64,000 nt of DNA from Poseidonibacter lekithochrous (GTDB lineage Bacteria; Campylobacterota; Campylobacteria; Campylobacterales; Arcobacteraceae). This document shows positions 57,588-64,000 of the stretch, one piece after another. The first letter of the stretch is position 1; the number at the start of each line of letters is the position of its first letter. Location: positions 51,198 through 115,197 of the forward strand of contig NZ_JAHKQT010000038.1 in the NCBI RefSeq assembly GCF_018861145.1. The letters run 5' to 3'. The position numbers and the translations under genes were made by a program. The notes beneath the pieces are model-generated. The model was not told where the DNA came from, did no database searches, and saw only the letters and a list, made by a program, of their open reading frames with translations.

Positions 57588-58959
57588 TTGAACTCCTTAT
57601 TTCCAGTATTGTTAAAGCAATAAAAATTAAAAAACCAATAATAATAGATATAAGAGTATTTATTTTTAATTTTTTTATAATTTCATTTGAATTTTTGAAA
57701 AATAAAACAACAATTAATCCCAATAAAATACAAACTACTTCTAAATAGTTTAGATTAAATGTTAAATTCTCCAAATTAAACATAGCCCCTAAAACCTTAA
57801 TAGCATCATCCCATTCTTTAGCTCTAAAAAATACCCATGCAATATTTACAAAGTTAAAAGTAATAAACCAAGCTAACCAAGTCCACATTTTAAATCCAAG
57901 GTTTGACCATAGTCTATGTATAGATAAAGCTAAACCATGAAGTAATCCCCAAAATAGAAAAGTCCATCCTGCACCATGCCAAAATCCACCTATTATAAAA
58001 GTAGTCATTAGATTTGAGTATGTTCTAAAATTACCTTTTTTATTTCCACCTAATGGAATATAAATATAATCTCTTAAAAATCTTGATAATGTAATATGCC
58101 ATCTTCTCCAAAAGTCTTGTATAGATAAAGCTTTATATGGAGAATTAAAATTAATAGGTAGTTTTATATTAAATAGTAAAGCAATACCTATTGCCATATC
58201 TGTATAACCTGAGAAATCAAAGTATAATTGGAAAGTATAAGATAAAGAAGTAGCCCATGCTTCAAATAGATTTAATGTAGTTGCAACATCAAATCCTTGA
58301 TTAGCCCAAACAGCAAAAGTATCTGCTATTACTACTTTTTTAAATAATCCTATTGAGAATATAAATATACCTAAAGCTATATTTTTATAATTCTTTACCA
58401 TATTTCTGTTATTAGCAAACTGTGGCATCATTTCTTTATGATGAACAATTGGTCCTGCTATTAGTTGAGGGAAGAAAGTTACAAATAGTGCATAGTTTAA
58501 AAAGTCATACTCTTTTGTTTCACCTCTATAAGAATCAACTAAATATGCTATTTGTTGAAAGGTAAAAAAAGATATTGCTAATGGCAATAATAAATGTAAT
58601 AAATTTACATTTGTACCAATTACAAAATTAAAATTTTCTATAAAAAAATCTGCATATTTAAAATATCCTAATAATGAAACATTAGAAATAATACCAAATA
58701 TTAAAATAGATTTTTTGGAAAAACTTTTTTTAGTATCTTGAATTTCTTTATTTAAACTACTACCTATTACATAGTTAAATAGCATACTTATTAAAATTAA
58801 TGGTAAATAAGCTATATTCCACCAAGAATAAAAAAACAGTGAAGAAAATACCAAAAAACCTTTTGAAGCTATTGTTAATCTTTTATGGTTTAAATAAAAG
58901 TAAATGAAAAAAGTTATTGGTAGAAAAGCAAATAAGAATTCATAGGAATTAAAGAGCAC
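57562..58959 (-). CDS. MBOAT family O-acyltransferase (AlgI-like)
   Basis: A 465-residue polytopic membrane protein. It contains LRDYIYIPLGGNKKG, the invariant histidine in GGFWHGAGWTFLFWGLLHG, and FFPQLIAGPIVHHKEMMPQF, hallmarks of AlgI/PatA-type enzymes that move acyl groups across the membrane onto polysaccharide. It starts at GTG with AAGG upstream. It overlaps both neighbours, so the acylation pair is tightly coupled in the operon. Confidence 0.93.
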   Translation of the reverse strand: MLFNSYEFLFAFLPITFFIYFYLNHKRLTIASKGFLVFSSLFFYSWWNIAYLPLILISMLFNYVIGSSLNKEIQDTKKSFSKKSILIFGIISNVSLLGYFKYADFFIENFNFVIGTNVNLLHLLLPLAISFFTFQQIAYLVDSYRGETKEYDFLNYALFVTFFPQLIAGPIVHHKEMMPQFANNRNMVKNYKNIALGIFIFSIGLFKKVVIADTFAVWANQGFDVATTLNLFEAWATSLSYTFQLYFDFSGYTDMAIGIALLFNIKLPINFNSPYKALSIQDFWRRWHITLSRFLRDYIYIPLGGNKKGNFRTYSNLMTTFIIGGFWHGAGWTFLFWGLLHGLALSIHRLWSNLGFKMWTWLAWFITFNFVNIAWVFFRAKEWDDAIKVLGAMFNLENLTFNLNYLEVVCILLGLIVVLFFKNSNEIIKKLKINTLISIIIGFLIFIALTILEIRSSSEFLYFQF

Positions 58960-60049
58960 TTATTACCTTCTTGATTAATTTTAAATAAGAATCACAATTT
59001 TTTTCATAATTAAAACTTTCAAATACTTTTTCAAAGTTATTTTTTTCCATAAATTTTTTTTTATCTTCATCTAAATAAAGTTTTTCTATTCCATCTTGCC
59101 ATTGAATATTTGTATTTGCTAAATACCCATTTATATCATCTTTAACTATACAATTATTTATCCCAACAGGACTTGCAATAACAACTTTTTGACATGACAT
59201 ATATTGGATTAGTTTAAATCCACATTTTCCTTTACTCCATGGGTCATTTGTAAGTGGCATAATACCTATATCAAACTCTAAAATATTCTTTATTTCATTT
59301 TCTTCTTTCCATGTGATGATATTAATATTATGATTTTTTATTTCACTTTCTGATAATAAGTTTTTATCAAAACCGATAAGGTTAAACTGAATATTTGGAT
59401 ATTTACTGATTAATTCTTTAAATATATCCAAAAGATTTAAGATATAAATACTTGTAGACTTTGAACCTATCCAACCTATAATAAATTTATCTTTTGCTTC
59501 TTTTTTATAGAGTTCTTTTTCTTTGATATATTTATCTAGTAAAACTACTGTAGGAAGTCTAAGAATATCTTGATTATATTCTCTTATATAGTTTTCTAAA
59601 TATTCATTGCAGGCTATACAATATGTTGCATTTTTTATTACATTTGAGATTTTATTTTTTAATAGAAACTTTATAATAGGGTTTTTATTCATATCATATT
59701 TATGAAAGATTGCATCATCATAATCAACTATATACTTAATACCTCTCAGATTGAAAAGTTTTTCAAAAAAGCTTGGGAAATAAGGTAATAATTCATATTC
59801 TAAAAGTATTAAATCATATTTCTTTTTTAATAATAAAATATTTAAAATAATAAAAATTCTTAGAAAATATGACTTCAAAACTATAAATATTTTCTCAAGT
59901 TTATTTTTAGATTCAAAATATGATTTATTAAAAAGTGGTTTTATCTCTACTTTAATATGATTCTTTTCAAAAAAATCTTTATAGTTGTAAAATCTATATC
60001 TACTACTTGGACCTTCATATGAATATTTTGTTAGAGCTAATATTTTCAT
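58949..60049 (-). CDS. Glycosyltransferase family 4-like
   Basis: A 366-residue GT-B protein. It opens MKILALTKYSYEGPSSRYRFYN, a pattern seen in exopolysaccharide glycosyltransferases. It has a YIVDYDDAIFHKYD segment and a C-terminal half with FIIGWIGSKST and CGFKLIQYMSCQKVVIASPVG. The usual EX7E motif is weak. Donor and acceptor are unknown. Base composition is notably A+T-rich even for this genome. Confidence 0.83.
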   Translation of the reverse strand: MKILALTKYSYEGPSSRYRFYNYKDFFEKNHIKVEIKPLFNKSYFESKNKLEKIFIVLKSYFLRIFIILNILLLKKKYDLILLEYELLPYFPSFFEKLFNLRGIKYIVDYDDAIFHKYDMNKNPIIKFLLKNKISNVIKNATYCIACNEYLENYIREYNQDILRLPTVVLLDKYIKEKELYKKEAKDKFIIGWIGSKSTSIYILNLLDIFKELISKYPNIQFNLIGFDKNLLSESEIKNHNINIITWKEENEIKNILEFDIGIMPLTNDPWSKGKCGFKLIQYMSCQKVVIASPVGINNCIVKDDINGYLANTNIQWQDGIEKLYLDEDKKKFMEKNNFEKVFESFNYEKNCDSYLKLIKKVISAL

Positions 60050-60052
60050 ATA

Positions 60053-61255
60053 TTAAATACTTTCATATATGTTTTGATATTTTTTAACAGCCATATTTTT
60101 ATCAAAATGCGTATAAAAAAGATTTTCAAAATTATTTTTGTCAAATTGTTGTTTAGATTTATTTAGTATTCTAGAAGTGATTTCATCTAAATTTATATTA
60201 TTTAAATCAACTAAAAATCCAACATTGTATTCATTAATATAGTATTCCATATCACCTACATTTGAGTTTGTAATAGAAGGTAAATGACAAATTACATTTT
60301 CAGCAAACTTTGTAGGAGCGGAAGCTTCTTTCGAATAAGAAGGTTTAATAAAAAATATAGAATAATCTGCAATATTCAAGTACTTGTACATTGAGTTAAA
60401 ATCACTTGACATAATTTTGATTTTTTCTTTTGAAAGCTTATATTTAGAAATAGTATTGTTTATAAATTCTTGCTCGTTTTTATTTAAAATTAAAAAATTG
60501 ATATTAGAGTCTTTTTCCATTAATTCTTTTACAACTTGTACTTCCTTATCAAAATCATACCATCCTGAAACTGTTCCTGTATGGATGATAATTTTTGATT
60601 CTAAATCATAATTTAATTCTAATTTAAAATCTTGAATTTCTTTTATTGGCATTGTTTTAAAAATCTCGTCATTTGCACAAGTTGGAATAACTGTAATTTT
60701 CTCTTTTTTGATATTTAAATTTTTTGCCAATATCTCTTTTGCTTTATGTGTTAAGGTAACAACATGATCAGATTTTTGATAAAGATAATTATCTAGTTTT
60801 TTTAAAGTCTTTGCTAAAAAACTATTTTTATTTAATCTTTTAGTATCAATTTTCTCATCAATTGCAAATCCTCGTATATCAAAAAGTAATTTTGCATTTG
60901 TAAATTTTTTTATAATAAACCCCATAGTTGCAGGAATAAAACTTCTTGCATGGATAATATCTATCTTATTTTTTCTAACAATTCTTAATCCTAAAAGCAT
61001 AACTTGAAATATTTGAGATATTGTTGAAAAAATACCATATTTATTAGAATATATAAAATACTCCCATGTGATATTATAATCTTTTATAAGTTCTTTAATA
61101 TCATCTAGATTTTTTAAATCAGAATCTCTTTCAAATGAGATTAGATAATATTCATTTTCTTTTGATAAATCAAATAGATATTCTAATACTTGTGACCGGC
61201 CTAGAGGTTCAGTCATTCCTGTTAGAGAAATGTATAAAATTCTTTTTTTAAGCAT
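60053..61255 (-). CDS. Glycosyltransferase family 4
   Basis: About 400 residues of GT-B fold. The N-terminal region contains GMTEPLGRSQVLEYLFDLSKE and IIHARSFIPATMGFIIK, the C-terminal region KFAENVICHLPSITNSNVGDMEYYINEYNVGF. The ATG at 61255 follows GAGG by nine bases and is preferred to a TTG at 61261. It overlaps the neighbouring glycosyltransferase gene by eight bases. Confidence 0.87.
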   Translation of the reverse strand: MLKKRILYISLTGMTEPLGRSQVLEYLFDLSKENEYYLISFERDSDLKNLDDIKELIKDYNITWEYFIYSNKYGIFSTISQIFQVMLLGLRIVRKNKIDIIHARSFIPATMGFIIKKFTNAKLLFDIRGFAIDEKIDTKRLNKNSFLAKTLKKLDNYLYQKSDHVVTLTHKAKEILAKNLNIKKEKITVIPTCANDEIFKTMPIKEIQDFKLELNYDLESKIIIHTGTVSGWYDFDKEVQVVKELMEKDSNINFLILNKNEQEFINNTISKYKLSKEKIKIMSSDFNSMYKYLNIADYSIFFIKPSYSKEASAPTKFAENVICHLPSITNSNVGDMEYYINEYNVGFLVDLNNINLDEITSRILNKSKQQFDKNNFENLFYTHFDKNMAVKKYQNIYESI

Positions 61256-62387
61256 TGTCAATTACCTCTTTATATTTATTTATCATATTATTAAAAGAAA
61301 ATTTATTTAGCATATTTTCTCTAACTAGATTTCTATCTAAATCTTTATTATCATTAATTATTTCTATTAATTGTTTTTCTAAATCACTAGCATTTTCACT
61401 AGTAAATTTAAATCCATTTATATTTTCTTCAATAATTTCATCAAGCCCACCTACGTTAGAAGAAAGTATTTTAGCTTTTGCAAGCCCCGCTTCAACAGCA
61501 ATATTACCAAATCCTTCAGATTTTGAAGGTATAACTGTTAAGTCAGATTTAGCAAAATAAAGATGTACTTTTTCATTATTTACATTTCCTAAAAATATAA
61601 AATTATCAATATATGTACTTTTTTTAGTTAAATCTTCGCATTTTATTTTCAAAGGTCCTTCTCCTAAAAAATAAACTTTTATTTTTTTTGTAAATAATTT
61701 ATTATCGAATGCATTAATTAATACTTTTATCAAAAATTCTTGATTTTTTTCAGGAACAAATCTACCTACCGTTATTATATTGAATGAATCAGTTGATAAA
61801 TCATTTAATATAAACTTATCGTTAATATCTACAGACTTTATTCCATTATAAATTATTTTAGTTTTTTCTAATGGTATTTTTAAATAATTCAATTGATCAT
61901 TTCTACATGCATTACTAATAAAAATATTTAAGTAATCATATTTATTTGCTAAAAAAGAATTAAATTTCATAAATATTTTCATTATCACATTTGGAGCATG
62001 GGCTTTAAATTGTAATGATCTATGGATATTTACTAACTTAAATTTATGATTACTTTTATATTTTACTAGACGTAAAATATAATGTGTAATTGGTAAATTA
62101 GCAAATATAATATCTGGTTTTATCTTTTCAGTTAAATTTGATATTTCTTTTACTACGTCAAAAATTTTTATAGATAAAATCTTCTTTAATGAAAACGTAT
62201 TATAATTTGTTTTTAATACAAATATATTAGTATTCTCAATTTCTAAATTTTTAATTAAATCAATATTTGAAGAGAGAACAATTATAAAAACTTCAAAATG
62301 ATTTTTAAAAAAATTAATCATATTTATTGTTTGATGTTCGGCTCCTCCTGTATTTAATGTTGGAATAACTATCAGAAGTTTTTTCAT
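61248..62387 (-). CDS. Glycosyltransferase family 4
   Basis: 379 residues. Typical GT4 start (LLIVIPTLNTGGAEHQTINM), acceptor region with NIHRSLQFKAHAPN, FNIITVGRFVPEKNQEFLI opening the donor domain, and the EX7E signature in SEGFGNIAVEAGLAKAKIL. The sugar specificity is unknown. The start overlaps the flippase stop by four bases. Confidence 0.92.
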   Translation of the reverse strand: MKKLLIVIPTLNTGGAEHQTINMINFFKNHFEVFIIVLSSNIDLIKNLEIENTNIFVLKTNYNTFSLKKILSIKIFDVVKEISNLTEKIKPDIIFANLPITHYILRLVKYKSNHKFKLVNIHRSLQFKAHAPNVIMKIFMKFNSFLANKYDYLNIFISNACRNDQLNYLKIPLEKTKIIYNGIKSVDINDKFILNDLSTDSFNIITVGRFVPEKNQEFLIKVLINAFDNKLFTKKIKVYFLGEGPLKIKCEDLTKKSTYIDNFIFLGNVNNEKVHLYFAKSDLTVIPSKSEGFGNIAVEAGLAKAKILSSNVGGLDEIIEENINGFKFTSENASDLEKQLIEIINDNKDLDRNLVRENMLNKFSFNNMINKYKEVIDNA

Positions 62388-63643
62388 TTTGTACCTTTTG
62401 AAAGTTGATAAAAATAAATTAATAATAATAAATAATTAATACTCATTGTTGTTGAAAAATAGAATAGAAAATTTTCAAAATTATCTTGATTTATAAATAA
62501 TACAATTAATGTAGTACTTAATAATATTATATTTGAAAACAATTCATTTTTTTGTTTTTCATAAGCAATTAAAATTGTGCTTAAGGATGAAGTTAAAAAT
62601 CTAATAAAAAATAAAGGCATTAAAATTTTAATTATATTTCCTGTACTTTCCCATTTTTCACCAAATACAAAAATAATAATATCATTTATAGTCATATACA
62701 GAGGAAAGAATAGTACTAAAGAAATTAAAAAAAGTTTTAATAAAGTAGATTTGAATATTTTCGAACTATTGCCAAACTTTCTTTTTTCAGATATTGTTTT
62801 TTCTAAAAAAACTTGACCTACTGCTTTTCCTACTACAACAGAAGGTAATCCCAAAACTCTTTGAGCTAATGAGTAAAATCCCATTGATGAATAACTAAAT
62901 AACAGAGCACCAACAATATTTATTATATTTTGTATCGAAGTATTTAATAATACAGATAATGCAGAGTATTTAGGAAAGTTTCTATATCTTATCCCCAAAA
63001 TAAACATTTTTTTTAAATTTATAATTTCAAATAAGTTATTATTTAATAATAAATTTTTTAATAATTTCAAATTAGCAAATATCTGTGAAATTAGAAACCC
63101 ACTTATTAGTCCAGTAGCTCCATTTTTTATTAGGCCAACACTTATTTGAATAACTGCTAAAACTACAGATTTTATTATACTTGCTTTTGCTATATCTGAA
63201 TAAAACTTTTTTCTATTATTAAAAAATGATAAAGAATTAAACAATCCAATAAAAAAAGTTCCTAAAGGAATGAAGTATAACCATAATCCAATTTCTTCAT
63301 CGCCTATTATTAAAATTAATTTATTATAAAATATAATAATAAATATTAATAATATAAGTGAAATTATAATTGATATTATTAAAGCTAATGCAAAAATATT
63401 TATGGCATCATTATCTTTTCTTGGTAATATAATTGCAGCTTCATACCTTGCATTTATAATAGATGCAAAAATCATTACTATAGACATAAACATTGCATAA
63501 ATTCCAAAATCACTTGGTTCATAAATTCTTGTCAAAATTGGACTAATCATTATGGGTATAGCTTGGGATATTGTTGTTCCTGTCATTAACTTTAATATAT
63601 TTTTATTAAAGTCATTTATCTTTGGTGTTTGTATGTTATTCAT
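62384..63643 (-). CDS. Wzx-type polysaccharide flippase
   Basis: A 419-residue membrane protein with about twelve helices of the polysaccharide biosynthesis/MATE-like superfamily. It opens with GTTISQAIPIMISPILTRIYEPSDFGIYA, a pattern typical of O-unit translocases. It would flip undecaprenyl-linked repeat units for polymerisation by the EpsG-like protein. It begins 15 bases after the rmlB stop. Confidence 0.9.
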   Translation of the reverse strand: MNNIQTPKINDFNKNILKLMTGTTISQAIPIMISPILTRIYEPSDFGIYAMFMSIVMIFASIINARYEAAIILPRKDNDAINIFALALIISIIISLILLIFIIIFYNKLILIIGDEEIGLWLYFIPLGTFFIGLFNSLSFFNNRKKFYSDIAKASIIKSVVLAVIQISVGLIKNGATGLISGFLISQIFANLKLLKNLLLNNNLFEIINLKKMFILGIRYRNFPKYSALSVLLNTSIQNIINIVGALLFSYSSMGFYSLAQRVLGLPSVVVGKAVGQVFLEKTISEKRKFGNSSKIFKSTLLKLFLISLVLFFPLYMTINDIIIFVFGEKWESTGNIIKILMPLFFIRFLTSSLSTILIAYEKQKNELFSNIILLSTTLIVLFINQDNFENFLFYFSTTMSINYLLLLIYFYQLSKGTK

Positions 63644-63658
63644 TTGTTGATTTACTAA

Positions 63659-64000
63659 CTAAATACATTTATTATTATACTTCCCTAAATACCAATCAAC
63701 AGTTAAAACAATGCCAGTATCAAAGTTCTCATCTGCTTTCCAGCCAAGTTCATCTTCAAGTTTTGTTGCATCAATTGCATATCTTCTATCATGTCCTGCT
63801 CTATCTTCTACAAAGGTAATTAGTTCTTTATATGAAGTAAGAGTTTTTGAAGGAACTTTTTTATCTAAGATTGTACAAATAGCATCTACTATTTGTAAGT
63901 TTGTTCTTTCATTTCTTCCACCAATATTATATGTATTTGCTGTTTTTCCTGTATGGTAAACTATATCTATACCTTTACAATGATCTAGTACATATAACCA
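63659..64000 (-). CDS. rmlB: RmlB, dTDP-glucose 4,6-dehydratase (C-terminal part only)
   Basis: The minus-strand frame is open to the window edge and ends at a TAG at 63659. It encodes the C-terminal third of the enzyme: NIGGRNERTNLQIVDAI, FVEDRAGHDRRYAIDATKLEDELGW and TVDWYLGKYNN, characteristic of RmlB/RfbB. The product feeds dTDP-rhamnose or a related 6-deoxysugar, so the glycan probably contains one. The remainder and probably other nucleotide-sugar genes lie beyond the window. Confidence 0.93.
   Translation of the reverse strand, partial: WLYVLDHCKGIDIVYHTGKTANTYNIGGRNERTNLQIVDAICTILDKKVPSKTLTSYKELITFVEDRAGHDRRYAIDATKLEDELGWKADENFDTGIVLTVDWYLGKYNNKCI

Noticed and set aside
63622..63959. 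Plus-strand frames near the right edge
   Set aside because: They are antisense to the rmlB 3' end, which is supported by clear RmlB motifs on the minus strand.

Overview
The window is chromosomal DNA from a very A+T-rich member of the Campylobacterota (Epsilonproteobacteria), most likely the Arcobacter group. This rests on gene order rather than a database search. The run rplU-rpmA-obgE-proB-fmt ... birA-parA-parB-atpF'-atpFHAGDC-tolQRAB-pal-cpoB-slyD-fabD-mtnN matches, as I remember it, the order in Campylobacter jejuni. So do rpmH-rnpA-yidD-yidC-jag-mnmE and the aroC-rnc-TPR/dnaG block. Split ATP synthase b/b' subunits, a glutamate kinase without a PUA domain and frequent TTG starts also fit.

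Layout. 1-9 kb: the 3' part of purH, a large periplasmic-sensing histidine kinase, bioA, a Nudix hydrolase, a DoxX membrane protein, a Sel1-repeat lipoprotein, a fumarylacetoacetase-family enzyme and msrB. 9-14.5 kb: a second sensor kinase, rnhB (minus) and clpB behind a HAIR-like operator. 14.5-19.2 kb: the ribosomal protein L34/RNase P/membrane insertase/tRNA modification operon. 19.2-26.6 kb: a SixA-like phosphatase, a 5'-nucleotidase, htpX with a tiny coupled membrane protein, then aroC-rnc-LapB-like on the minus strand facing away from dnaG. 26.7-48.1 kb: the long conserved ribosome/GTPase/partition/ATP synthase/Tol-Pal block, with a GAF histidine kinase and an AEC transporter inserted between fmt and birA. 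48.2-64 kb: a Wzy-type exopolysaccharide or capsule locus, almost all on the minus strand. It holds a CpsB-type phosphatase facing a Wzc-type tyrosine kinase, a Wza-type export lipoprotein, an EpsG-like polymerase, four glycosyltransferases, an asparagine-synthase homologue, an MBOAT/SGNH acylation pair, a Wzx flippase and the 3' end of rmlB.

How the parts work together. The housekeeping blocks are ordinary in content, and the interest lies in how they are controlled. rnpA has no ATG, GTG or TTG start and appears to begin at ATT inside rpmH. A perfect 17-bp hairpin with a T-run, a textbook intrinsic terminator, sits inside the rnpA coding sequence. Together they form a candidate attenuator separating abundant L34 synthesis from RnpA/YidC/MnmE synthesis. 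Three histidine kinases share one catalytic core (HQWRQPL), and none has a response regulator in the window. One has a degenerate ATP-lid region. The polysaccharide locus encodes regulated chain export plus probable O-acylation and perhaps amidation of the glycan. I saw no tRNA, rRNA, CRISPR array, prophage or insertion sequence.
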